From NCBI RefSeq assembly GCF_001279695.1, contig NZ_LGDD01000328.1:62001-126000 (forward strand): DNA of 64,000 nt, in the 5' to 3' direction. Positions 28,107-35,986 of the stretch are shown here, one piece after another (the stretch's first letter is position 1; every line of letters starts with the position of its first letter). The notes below the pieces were generated by a model that was not told where the DNA came from, ran no database searches, and worked only from the letters and a program-made list of their open reading frames with translations. Both the position numbers and the translations under genes were made by a program. Source of the DNA: Streptomyces sp. WM6378. GTDB taxonomy: Bacteria; Actinomycetota; Actinomycetes; Streptomycetales; Streptomycetaceae.

Positions 28107-28744
28107 CCCCCGAGAGCTCAGCCGTCCTGCGCTTGGTGGCGGCCCGCTGCCTGCACTACCCGAACGACGCCTTCTACGCCCAACTCCCTTTGCTGCGCGA
28201 GGCGTTGCGAGAGCACCCGGGTTCCGCGGCCGAGCGGCTCCAGGACTTCGTGGACGTGGCGGCGGCCACCGATCCGCTGGACCTGGCCGCGCATTACACC
28301 TCCACGTTCGACACCCGCAACCGCCGCTGTCTGTATCTGACGTGGTGGACCGACGGCGACACCCGGCGCCGGGGCCTCTCGCTGGTCCGCCTCAAGCGGA
28401 TCTACCGCGACCACGGCCTGGAGTTCAGCCACGAGGAGCTCCCCGACTTCCTGCCGGCCGCGCTCGAATTCGCCGGGCGCCACGAGGAGTCCGGCACCGA
28501 GCTGCTCCAGGAGCACCGCGCGGGCCTCGAACTGCTGCGGCTCTCCCTGACCGAGACCGCCACCCCGTACGCCGAGGTCCTCGAAGCGGTCTGCGCGACC
28601 CTGCCCGGCGCCTCCCCCACGACGAAGGCCGAGGCGAAGGCGCTGGCCAAGGCGGGCCCGCCGCGGGAGACCGTCGGCCTTGAGCCGTTCGGGCCCGGCG
28701 TCGAACTCCCCTGGCCCGGCTTCCCCGAGCGGAAGGCATCCTGA
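28103..28744 (+). CDS. narJ: Nitrate reductase assembly chaperone NarJ
   Basis: 213 residues; ATG at 28103 overlaps the narH stop and follows GGAGGAG. Sequence fits the TorD/NarJ all-helical chaperone family (conserved LPDFLPAALEF and the preceding RLKRIYRDHG segment). It is needed for Mo-cofactor insertion into NarG and is not part of the final enzyme. The last codons overlap narI by one base (TGATG). Confidence 0.95.
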   Translation: MTPESSAVLRLVAARCLHYPNDAFYAQLPLLREALREHPGSAAERLQDFVDVAAATDPLDLAAHYTSTFDTRNRRCLYLTWWTDGDTRRRGLSLVRLKRIYRDHGLEFSHEELPDFLPAALEFAGRHEESGTELLQEHRAGLELLRLSLTETATPYAEVLEAVCATLPGASPTTKAEAKALAKAGPPRETVGLEPFGPGVELPWPGFPERKAS

Positions 28745-29469
28745 TGGACCTGCTCCTGTGGGGCGTGCTGCCCTACGTCTCGATCGCCCTCCTGATCGCG
28801 GGCACCCTCTGGCGGGCCCGCTACGACCGGTTCGGCTGGACCACCCACTCCACCCAGGTCCACGAATCGCGGCTGCTCCGCATCGGCTCGCCGCTCTTCC
28901 ACTTCGGGATGCTCTTCGTCGTGCTCGGCCATGTGGTCGGCCTGGTGATCCCGCGGAGCTGGACGGACGCGGTCGGGGTGAGCGACCACACCTACCACCT
29001 GCTCGCCGTGTCGACGGGCGCGGTCGCGGGCGTCGCGGCGGCGGCCGGCATCGCCATCCTGGTCTTCCGCCGCTTCAAGGTCCCGGCGGTGCGGAAGGCG
29101 ACGCTGCGCGGCGACCACCTGATGTACACGTTCCTGCTCGGCGCGATGGCGCTCGGCCTGACGGCGACGATCCTCAACTCCACAGGCGCGACCGGGGATT
29201 ACAACTACCGCGAGGGCATCTCGATCTGGTTCCGCTCGCTGTTCACCTTCCGGCCGGACTACCACCTGATGGGCGCGGCCCCGCTCGCCTTCCGGCTGCA
29301 CATCCTGTTCGGCTTCACGCTGTTCGCGCTGATCCCGTACTCGCGTCTGGTCCACATGTTCAGCGCGCCGGTCCAGTACCTGTTCCGCCCGTACGTCGTC
29401 TACCGGCGCCGCGATCCGGAGCCGACCGCCAACCGCGAGGACCGGCGCGGCTGGGAGCGGGTGCGATGA
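28744..29469 (+). CDS. narI: Nitrate reductase gamma subunit NarI (cytochrome b)
   Basis: 241 residues with five transmembrane helices and the haem-b histidines expected in the FHFGMLFVVLGHVVG helix and the C-terminal RLHILFGFTLFALIPYSRLVH helix region. It oxidises menaquinol and anchors NarGH to the membrane. The stop codon overlaps the ATG of the truncated radical SAM reading frame, showing that the operon once continued with a fifth gene. Confidence 0.96.
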   Translation: MDLLLWGVLPYVSIALLIAGTLWRARYDRFGWTTHSTQVHESRLLRIGSPLFHFGMLFVVLGHVVGLVIPRSWTDAVGVSDHTYHLLAVSTGAVAGVAAAAGIAILVFRRFKVPAVRKATLRGDHLMYTFLLGAMALGLTATILNSTGATGDYNYREGISIWFRSLFTFRPDYHLMGAAPLAFRLHILFGFTLFALIPYSRLVHMFSAPVQYLFRPYVVYRRRDPEPTANREDRRGWERVR

Positions 29470-29885
29470 GCGGGCGGACCCTGGTGCGCAGGCCCCGGCA
29501 CGCCGTGGCGGAGCGGCCCTTCATCGTCATCTTGGAGGCCACCCGGGCCTGCCCGCTCGCCTGCCTGCACTGCCGCGCCGAGGCGCGCCCGGACCGCGAC
29601 CCGGGCGAGCTCGACGGGGTGGACGCCCGGCGTCTGACTACCGTGACCCGCACCAGCCTGCCTGCACCACGCGGCCGGCCCGATCGGCGAACCGGTCGCG
29701 GCCCGCGTCACCCGCTGGGACCGCGGCCTCCCCCAGTACACGGTGGGCCACGCCGCCCGCCTTGCCCGCATCCGCGAGGACGTCGCGCGCCCGCCCGGCC
29801 TGGAGGTGTGCGGCGCCGCGTACGAGGGCGTGGGGATCGCGGCGTGCGTGGCGACGGGGCTCGCGGCGGCGGAGCGGGTGCTTGA
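29466..29885 (+). pseudogene. Truncated radical SAM protein, out-of-frame fusion
   Basis: The ATG at 29466 overlaps the narI stop. The first roughly 58 residues match the N-terminus of the TIGR04053-like radical SAM/SPASM family, including AERPFIVILEATRAC and the cluster motif CPLACLHC. From about 29638 the frame turns into Arg/Pro/Gly-rich nonsense and stops at 29885, because the DNA beyond belongs to a different gene in another frame. The remainder of the radical SAM barrel (more than 250 residues) is missing, so this is a decayed gene created by deletion. Confidence 0.85.
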
Positions 29886-29913
29886 GGTGGAGCGGGCGGG
29901 CGTTCCGGGCTGA
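29656..29913 (+). pseudogene. Remnant of protoporphyrinogen oxidase (HemG/HemY-type) C-terminus
   Basis: In frame with the stop at 29911-29913 the sequence encodes about 80 residues typical of the end of FAD-dependent protoporphyrinogen/coproporphyrinogen oxidases: GPIGEPVAARVTRWDRGLPQ, then YTVGHAARLARI and GAAYEGVGIAACVATG. There is no start codon or flavin-binding N-terminus. It abuts the radical SAM fragment with a junction around 29638-29660, so one deletion removed the end of one gene and the start of another. Confidence 0.85.
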
Positions 29914-29998
29914 GCGGGTGGCGGGAGCCGGGCGGGGCGCCACCCTGATGGGCCGCTCCGCCCGCGCGCGCTCCCTCTTCCCGACGCAGGATGGAGGG

Positions 29999-31585
29999 AT
30001 GGAACACCACCGCGCCCCGCGCAAGCGGACCCGGGCCGCCGCGTTCAGCGCCGCCGCCGTACTGCTCGCCGCCGTCGGCTGTTCCAGCGGGGCCAAGGAC
30101 GACGGCGGGCTCACCGCAGGCACCGCCGACGCGGCCGATCTCGCCACCCAGAAGCTGAACTGGAAGGCGTGCTCGGCGCCCACCGCGGCCGAGGGCACCG
30201 GCTCCGCGCCCTCCCCGCTGCCCGGCGGCGCCCAGTGGAAGTGCGCCACCATGAAGGTGCCGCTGGACTACGCGAACCCCAAGGCCGGCACGCTCGACCT
30301 CGCCCTCATCCGCACCGAGGCCACCGACAAGGCGCACCGCATCGGCTCGCTCGTCTTCAACTTCGGCGGCCCGGGCGGCTCCGGCGTGACCACCCTGCCC
30401 GCCGCGGCCAAGGACTACGAGGCCCTGCGCGGCCGCTACGACCTGGTCGGCTTCGACCCGCGCGGGGTCGGCGCCAGCGCGCCCGTGCAGTGCGAGAACG
30501 ACTCCCAGCTCGACACCTACTTCGCCCAGGACGCCACCCCCGACGACCCCGCCAAGGAGCAGACGTACATCGAGGGCCTCAAGTCGTTCGCCACCGCCTG
30601 CCAGGACAACTCCGGCAGGGTCCTCCCCCACGTCGGCACCACCGAGGCCGCCCGCGACATGGACCTGCTGCGCCAGGTCCTCGGCGACCAGAAGCTGCAC
30701 TACATGGGCATCTCCTACGGGACGGAGCTCGGCGGCGTCTACGCCCATCTGTTCCCCAAGAACGTCGGGCGGGCCGTCTTCGACGGCGTCGTCGACCCCA
30801 CCAACGACGTCGAGCAGGGCGCGATCGGCCAGGCCAAGGGCTTCCAGCTCGCTCTCGACAACTTCGCGCAGGACTGCGTGAACCGCGGCGACAAGTGCCT
30901 CCTTCGCGGCGCGAACGTGAAGGAGGTCGAGGACGTCATCGTCAAGCTGCTCGCCCAGCTCAACACGAAGCCCATCCCGGCCGGCAACAGCGGCCGCCAG
31001 CTCACCCGGACCCAGGCCACCAACGGCATCGCCCAGGCGCTGTACTCCAAGGAGTACTGGCAGCTCCTGGAGCAGGGTGTCGACGAGGCGGAGGGCGGCC
31101 AGGGCGCGCTGCTCCTTGCCCTGTCGGACGCCATGAACGGGCGCGGCAAGGACGGCACGTACAGCAACCTTCAGGCCGCCAACGTGGCCATCAACTGTGC
31201 TGATTTCAAAGAGCGTTACTCACTGGAGCAAACGAAGGCCAAGCTCCCCGAGTTCCGCAGGGCCTCGCCCGTCTTCGGCGACTTCATGGCCTGGGGCCTC
31301 ATGGGCTGCACCGAGTGGCCGGTCGCCGGCCAGTGGACCACTCCGGACGTGAGCGCACCGGGCGCCGCCCCGATCGTGGTCGTCGGCAACACCGGCGACC
31401 CGGCGACGCCTTACGCGGGCGCGAAGAACATGGTGGACAAACTGGGCCCGGGGGTGGGCGTGGAGCTCACGTACAAGGGCCAGGGGCACGGGGCGTACGA
31501 CAGCGGCGACAAGTGTGTGCAGAACACGGTGAACGCTTACCTCTTGGACGGAAAGGTTCCCTCTGCGGGGGCGGTTTGCCAGTAG
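29999..31585 (+). CDS. Secreted tripeptidyl aminopeptidase-like alpha/beta hydrolase lipoprotein
   Basis: 528 residues. A basic N-terminus, hydrophobic core and VLLAAVGC with Cys28 indicate a lipoprotein signal. The alpha/beta-hydrolase fold has an oxyanion block NFGGPGGSG, nucleophile GISYGTE with Ser239, a late GDPATPY aspartate and GHGAYDSG histidine, the pattern of Streptomyces Tap/SlpD/SlpE peptidases that remove N-terminal tripeptides. It should act on the outer face of the membrane. The start is ATG 29999 with GGAGGG abutting; ATG at 29948 is an alternative. Monocistronic, ending at a strong terminator shared with moeZ. Confidence 0.9.
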   Translation: MEHHRAPRKRTRAAAFSAAAVLLAAVGCSSGAKDDGGLTAGTADAADLATQKLNWKACSAPTAAEGTGSAPSPLPGGAQWKCATMKVPLDYANPKAGTLDLALIRTEATDKAHRIGSLVFNFGGPGGSGVTTLPAAAKDYEALRGRYDLVGFDPRGVGASAPVQCENDSQLDTYFAQDATPDDPAKEQTYIEGLKSFATACQDNSGRVLPHVGTTEAARDMDLLRQVLGDQKLHYMGISYGTELGGVYAHLFPKNVGRAVFDGVVDPTNDVEQGAIGQAKGFQLALDNFAQDCVNRGDKCLLRGANVKEVEDVIVKLLAQLNTKPIPAGNSGRQLTRTQATNGIAQALYSKEYWQLLEQGVDEAEGGQGALLLALSDAMNGRGKDGTYSNLQAANVAINCADFKERYSLEQTKAKLPEFRRASPVFGDFMAWGLMGCTEWPVAGQWTTPDVSAPGAAPIVVVGNTGDPATPYAGAKNMVDKLGPGVGVELTYKGQGHGAYDSGDKCVQNTVNAYLLDGKVPSAGAVCQ

Positions 31586-31636
31586 CGCGGCGCCGTTTGG
31601 GAAGTGCTGACATTCGACTGCGGGCCCGTCGTGGCT

Positions 31637-31660
31637 GGTCGCGCAGTTCCCCGCGCCCCT
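31637..31660 (+). repeat. Dispersed intergenic repeat, copy 2
   Basis: Same 22-base core as copies 1, 3 and 4; shares extended upstream similarity (ACTGCGGGCC, then a CTGGTCGCGC block) with copy 4 at 59490. Confidence 0.85.
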
Positions 31661-31671
31661 TAAAGGCCAAT

Positions 31672-31706
31672 GGGGTCGGCCCGCACTTCTCGTGCGGGCC
31701 GACCCC
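31672..31706. terminator. Bidirectional terminator between peptidase gene and moeZ
   Basis: Perfect 15-base arms GGGGTCGGCCCGCAC (31672-31686 and 31692-31706) with a TTCTC loop between convergent genes. Confidence 0.85.
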
Positions 31707-31723
31707 TTCGAAGTACCCGGCGC

Positions 31724-32902
31724 TTAATAAATGGGCTTCTCCGGCTCGATCTGGTTGACCCAGCCGATCACGCCGCCGCCCACGTGCACCGCGTCGGCGA
31801 ACCCCGCCGACTTGAGGACCGCGAGGACCTCCGCCGAGCGCACGCCCGTCTTGCAGTGCAGGACGATGCGCTTGTCCTGGGGCAGGTCCTGGAGGGCGCT
31901 GCCCATCAGGAACTCGTTCTTCGGGATCAGCTTGGCGCCCGGGATCGAGACGATCTCGTACTCGTTCGGCTCGCGGACGTCGATGATCTCGATCTTCTCG
32001 TCGGCGTCGATCCACTCCTTGAGCTGCTTGGGAGTGATCGTCGAGCCCATGGCCGCTTCCTGGGCCTCCTCGGACACGACGCCGCAGAAGGCTTCGTAGT
32101 CGATGAGCTCGGTGACCGTCGCGTTCGGACCGCAGACCGCGCAGTCGGGGTCCTTGCGGACCTTGACCTGGCGGTACTGCATCTCCAGGGCGTCGTAGAT
32201 CATCAGGCGGCCGACCAGCGGCTCGCCGACACCCGTGAGGACCTTGATCGCCTCGGTGACCTGGATCGAGCCGATCGACGCGCAAAGCACGCCCAGCACG
32301 CCGCCCTCGGCGCAGCTCGGGACCATGCCCGGCGGCGGGGGCTCCGGGTAGAGGCAGCGGTAGCAGGGGCCGTGCTCGGACCAGAAGACCGAGGCCTGGC
32401 CGTCGAAGCGGTAGATCGAACCCCATACGTACGGCTTGTTCAGGAGCACGCACGCGTCGTTCACCAGGTAGCGCGTCGCGAAGTTGTCCGTGCCGTCGAC
32501 GATCAAGTCGTACTGGCTGAAGATCTCCATCACGTTCTCGGCTTCGAGCCGCTCTTCGTGCAGGACGACGTTCACGTACGGGTTGATGCCGAGGACGGAG
32601 TCGCGCGCGGACTCCGCCTTGGAGCGGCCGATGTCGGCCTGGCTGTGGATGATCTGGCGCTGGAGGTTCGACTCGTCGACCTCGTCGAACTCCACGATGC
32701 CGAGCGTGCCGACACCGGCGGCGGCCAGGTACATCAGGGCCGGGGAGCCGAGGCCGCCGGCGCCCACGGCGAGCACCTTCGCGTTCTTCAGCCGCTTCTG
32801 CCCGTCCATCCCGACGTCGGGGATGATCAGGTGGCGCGAATACCTGCGGACCTCGTCTACGGTGAGCTCAGCTGCTGGCTCGACCAGGGGTGGCAGCGAC
32901 AC
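31724..32902 (-). CDS. moeZ: Adenylyltransferase/sulfurtransferase MoeZ
   Basis: 392 residues from a GTG at 32902 with GGAG upstream. An N-terminal E1/MoeB domain has GAGGLG at 47-52 and zinc cysteines in CYRC and CAVC; the C-terminal rhodanese domain has LHCKTGVRS near residue 350 as the sulfur-carrying loop. MoeZ adenylates and thiocarboxylates ubiquitin-like sulfur carrier proteins for molybdopterin, cysteine and thio-metabolite synthesis. A sigma-R-type promoter directly upstream fits a thiol-stress role. Cofactor supply to the narG molybdoenzyme is one plausible use. Confidence 0.96.
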   Translation of the reverse strand: MSLPPLVEPAAELTVDEVRRYSRHLIIPDVGMDGQKRLKNAKVLAVGAGGLGSPALMYLAAAGVGTLGIVEFDEVDESNLQRQIIHSQADIGRSKAESARDSVLGINPYVNVVLHEERLEAENVMEIFSQYDLIVDGTDNFATRYLVNDACVLLNKPYVWGSIYRFDGQASVFWSEHGPCYRCLYPEPPPPGMVPSCAEGGVLGVLCASIGSIQVTEAIKVLTGVGEPLVGRLMIYDALEMQYRQVKVRKDPDCAVCGPNATVTELIDYEAFCGVVSEEAQEAAMGSTITPKQLKEWIDADEKIEIIDVREPNEYEIVSIPGAKLIPKNEFLMGSALQDLPQDKRIVLHCKTGVRSAEVLAVLKSAGFADAVHVGGGVIGWVNQIEPEKPIY

Positions 32903-32946
32903 GGAAACTCCGTCGGTCGGTATGTCAGTACGGTTGTTCTCTCCGT

Positions 32947-32972
32947 AACACTGCCACGCGCCCCCTCATTCC
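32947..32972 (-). promoter_or_regulatory. Sigma-R-type promoter of moeZ
   Basis: Reverse strand GGAAT (32972-32968), exactly 18 bases, then GTT (32949-32947), 45 bases upstream of the GTG. The -35 lies over the last codons of the spherulin-4 gene. Confidence 0.8.
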
Positions 32973-33739
32973 GAGATACCGGGTCCGATCCGCGAGACGA
33001 TTTCATCCCAGTAGCCGGGCAGCGTTTCAAATGGGTCGGTATGCCCGTTTCCCTGCCGGGACCTGGCGCGGTCCGTGAAGTAGATCGTGCCCGCGCCCTG
33101 CCACCGGGCGATCCGCAGCGCCTCCTCCAGATGCGTCCTGGGCACCCCGTGCACCAGGTGGCAGAAGCGCTCCGGCGGGTAGTCGGCGGTCCATTCGGCC
33201 ACCTGCGACCAGCGGTAGTCGGTCCACGGGCCGGTGTACGTGATCAGCTGGTCGGCGGCCTCCGCATAGCCGGGGTACGGGTGCGTCCCGTGCCCGAAGA
33301 CCAGGTGGGCGCCGTCACGCAGGGCCCGCAGCGTGTCGGTGGTGCGCCGCATTTCGGGAAGCGCGTCTCGCTCTGTGGGACAGCGGTCGAGCAGGAAGCC
33401 GTCGACGCGGTACCAGTCGAGGTAGCGGTGCGCCTCGGAGATCTGCTCGCCGAAGGGGCGGGTGCCGTACGCCGTGTCGAGGTGGCCGAGCACCCGGATG
33501 CCGGCGTTGCGGAGTCTGCCGACGGCTTCGAGGCAGTGCGGGTCGGGCCGGCTGCCGGGGCCGCCGGGAGTTCCGCCGGACACATTGAGCACGGCCCAGT
33601 GCAACGGCGTTCCGGGGCGGGTGAGTTCGGCCCATTCGACGGGGGCGACGAGCGGGTGGGCGTAGCCGGGGACGCCGAGGCCGAGCCGGTCGGCGCCGGT
33701 CGCCGCGCGCTGCCCGAGGAGCCGGGTCAGATTCGGCAT
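32966..33739 (-). CDS. Spherulin-4 family putative glycoside hydrolase
   Basis: 257 residues. The sequence begins with the family's first barrel strand (LGVPGYAHPL) and continues HWAVLNVSGGTPGG, RVLGHLDTAYGTR, WYRVDGFLLDRC and GTHPYPGY, typical of the spherulin-4/Sph3-like TIM barrel that cleaves galactosaminoglycan-type polymers in fungi and resembles the hydrolase domain of PelA. No signal peptide is visible, so it would act inside the cell unless the start is misjudged. It overlaps the epimerase gene by 13 bases and is the last gene of the glycan cluster. Confidence 0.8.
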   Translation of the reverse strand: MPNLTRLLGQRAATGADRLGLGVPGYAHPLVAPVEWAELTRPGTPLHWAVLNVSGGTPGGPGSRPDPHCLEAVGRLRNAGIRVLGHLDTAYGTRPFGEQISEAHRYLDWYRVDGFLLDRCPTERDALPEMRRTTDTLRALRDGAHLVFGHGTHPYPGYAEAADQLITYTGPWTDYRWSQVAEWTADYPPERFCHLVHGVPRTHLEEALRIARWQGAGTIYFTDRARSRQGNGHTDPFETLPGYWDEIVSRIGPGISE

Positions 33740-34689
33740 GCCGCCTCCATCCAGATGTCGGCGAGGGATTCCTCCAGGTTGATCCGGGGCCGCCAGCCGA
33801 GCCGGTCGCGGGCGGTGCGCACGTCGGCCTGCTGCCAGCTGCCGCAGCCGTCGGGGTACGGGGCCGGCGTGGCGAGGTGTTCGAGGCCCTCGCCGTTGCG
33901 CGGGGAGCCGATGAGGCCGGGGCGCATGACGGGCGGGCCGTCGAGTTCGTGCAGGGCGCCCGCGTAGCCCGCGACCCTGGCGAGGACGGCGGCCGCGTCG
34001 CGGAGCTTCACCGAGCGTCCGGTGCCGATGTTGACCACGCCCTGGGCGGCGGAGAGCGAGGCGGCGTGTACGGCCCGCGCCACATCGCGTACGTCCACGA
34101 AGTCCCGCTGCACGCCGAGCCCGCCGAGCTTCAGCTCGCCGTCGCCGGACTGCATGGCGCGCCGCATCGCCTCGGCGAGGCGGCCGAGCGGGGAGCCGGC
34201 GGGGGTGCCGGGGCCGACGGGCGAGAAGACGCGCAGCACGATCGCGTCGAGTCCGGAGCCGAGGACGAGCTCGGTCGCGGCGAGCTTGGAGACGCCGTAC
34301 GGCCCGCCGGGGCGCGGCACGGCGTCCTCGGCGGTGGAGGAGCCGGGCTGCGAGGGCCCGTACTCCGAGGCGCAGCCGATCTGGACGAGGCGGGCGCCGC
34401 AGCCGCTGCGCCGCAGGGCCTCGCAGACGGTGGCGACGGCGACGGTGTTGTGCCGGGTCAGCTCGCGGGCGCCGCCCCGGGTGGCCCCGGCGCAGTTGAC
34501 GACGACTCCGGGGTGCACGGCGTCGAGGAAGCGGGTCAGGGCTCCCGGGCTGCCGGTGGCGAGGTCGAACCGTACGTCCGCGTCGTCGCCGCGCCCGAGG
34601 GCGGTGAGCTGCACGGCGGGGTCGGCGAGCAGGCGGTCGGCGACGAACCGGCCGAGGTATCCGTTGGCTCCGAGCAGCAGCACCCTCAT
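33727..34689 (-). CDS. NAD-dependent sugar epimerase/dehydratase
   Basis: 320 residues. It has the extended SDR cofactor motif GANGYLG at 8-14, the active-site YGVSK, and RDFVDVRDVARAV, the usual marks of UDP-hexose 4-epimerase-like enzymes. The start ATG at 34689 has GGAAGGA upstream. Overlap with the spherulin-4 gene and proximity to a PelF-like glycosyltransferase suggest that it supplies a nucleotide sugar (for instance UDP-GalNAc) to a polymer; that is inference. Confidence 0.88.
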   Translation of the reverse strand: MRVLLLGANGYLGRFVADRLLADPAVQLTALGRGDDADVRFDLATGSPGALTRFLDAVHPGVVVNCAGATRGGARELTRHNTVAVATVCEALRRSGCGARLVQIGCASEYGPSQPGSSTAEDAVPRPGGPYGVSKLAATELVLGSGLDAIVLRVFSPVGPGTPAGSPLGRLAEAMRRAMQSGDGELKLGGLGVQRDFVDVRDVARAVHAASLSAAQGVVNIGTGRSVKLRDAAAVLARVAGYAGALHELDGPPVMRPGLIGSPRNGEGLEHLATPAPYPDGCGSWQQADVRTARDRLGWRPRINLEESLADIWMEAACRI

Positions 34690-34739
34690 CGCGCGGTCCT
34701 TCCGTGCGGGCGGCGGGAGGCCGATGGCAGGGCGGTCAT
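34686..34739 (-). CDS. Possible 17-codon leader reading frame before the epimerase gene
   Basis: ATG at 34739 follows GAAGGAG with good spacing and reads MTALPSASRRPHGRTAR; its stop overlaps the epimerase ATG. It may only serve to couple translation. No database-type family is recognised. Confidence 0.3.
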   Translation of the reverse strand: MTALPSASRRPHGRTAR

Positions 34740-34834
34740 GTGTCGTTCTCCTTCAATGCCGTGTCGCCCGCTCCGTGAGGTGGCCGGGCGATCGCGGCGC
34801 TTCGGTGGGGTGGGCGCGTCGGTCGTCGGGCGCC

Positions 34835-35986
34835 TCACTGGTCACAGTGGGCCGAGGCGCGGGCCAGCACGGCGGCGGCTCGGGCGAGCAGGGCGAGGGC
34901 GGCGGCGCCGCACACGGCGGCGGGCAGCGCCCCGGCGCCCCAGGTCTGGACGGCGGCTTCGACGGGGTGGCCGAGGGCGGCGCAGCCGGGCAGCCGACCG
35001 GCGAACACGGAGGCGAGCGCGAGCAGTTCGGCGCCCGCGGCGGCGGCGAGCATCTTCGTGGCGGCGCCGGCGAAGCCGTGCGCGGCGAGCAGCCGGCCGA
35101 GCCAGAGCAGCGCCCCGAGCGCGGTGCCGGCCGCGAACACATCGGTTCCGTAGGCGAGTTGAGCAACCGTCAGACAGGCGGCGAGGCAGCCGAGGAACAG
35201 GGCCACGGTGGCCAGGAGCAGCGGGCGGGAGCGCCCGGCGAACTCGGCGAGGCCCCGGCTGGAGGCGAGCTTGCGGCGGGCCCCTACGGAGAAGAGGTGC
35301 GCGCACCACATCGCGGGGGCGACGGCGAACGCGAGGCCGGTGGCGGCCGCCGGGTCGAGCGGCCAGCCTCCGTCGGGGCCGCCGCGCACGGCGTCGGCGA
35401 GTAGCCCGTCGCCGCCGATCGCGTACGCCATGAGCCAGGCGGCGCAGAGGCGGGCGACGGGCCGGGTGCGGTGGTCGGCGCGCAGGGGGCCGCGCCGCAG
35501 GGACAGGGTGAGCGCCACCGCGAAGGCGACCGCCCCGACCGCGCCGGCCACCAACCGGATCCCGCCAGGGGCGAGCCGAACGCCCTCGACGACGAGTGCG
35601 CAGACGACGCCGGGCAGCAGCGCCCAGAGCGCCCATCCGGCGGGCTGTGGGGTCAACTCCCTTGTGGCGGATGGGGTTTCGGTGTCGCGTGGCACTCGGG
35701 CGTAGAGCTCTTCGGCGAGCGAGAAGACGTCGCGGTGGCGGAAGCGGGCGGCGGTGCGGTCGGTGACGCCGTGCGCCTCAAGGCCTGCCGCGATCTCCAG
35801 CGGGTCGACGGCGCGCTCGCAGAGTTCGCGGTGGCGGTGCATGAGGGCTTTGACGGGGTCGGCGGGGCCGCGCCGGGGGGTGGCGGTGCGGCCCGCGCCG
35901 CTCTGGGCGGGCGTCGAGGAGAGGGCGCCCTCGGAGCGGGTGTCCCAGGCGGCGCCGGTGGCCGGGGCGGAGGGGGTGTCGGTCAC
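34835..35986 (-). CDS. Polytopic membrane protein of the glycan cluster
   Basis: 383 residues from a GTG at 35986 that overlaps the glycosyltransferase stop (GTGA). The N-terminal 130 residues are soluble, with a conserved-looking block LCERAVDPLEIAAG and HGVTDRTAARFRHRD, followed by about eight transmembrane helices rich in Ala, Leu and Gly. I do not recognise a named family. Its place next to a PelF-like enzyme would suit a polymer exporter, but it lacks the 12-helix length of PelG, so equivalence is not claimed. Confidence 0.75.
   Translation of the reverse strand: MTDTPSAPATGAAWDTRSEGALSSTPAQSGAGRTATPRRGPADPVKALMHRHRELCERAVDPLEIAAGLEAHGVTDRTAARFRHRDVFSLAEELYARVPRDTETPSATRELTPQPAGWALWALLPGVVCALVVEGVRLAPGGIRLVAGAVGAVAFAVALTLSLRRGPLRADHRTRPVARLCAAWLMAYAIGGDGLLADAVRGGPDGGWPLDPAAATGLAFAVAPAMWCAHLFSVGARRKLASSRGLAEFAGRSRPLLLATVALFLGCLAACLTVAQLAYGTDVFAAGTALGALLWLGRLLAAHGFAGAATKMLAAAAGAELLALASVFAGRLPGCAALGHPVEAAVQTWGAGALPAAVCGAAALALLARAAAVLARASAHCDQ

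Noticed and set aside
34835..35986. Calling the membrane protein PelG
   Set aside because: About eight helices and a long soluble N-terminus do not fit the 12-helix PelG.
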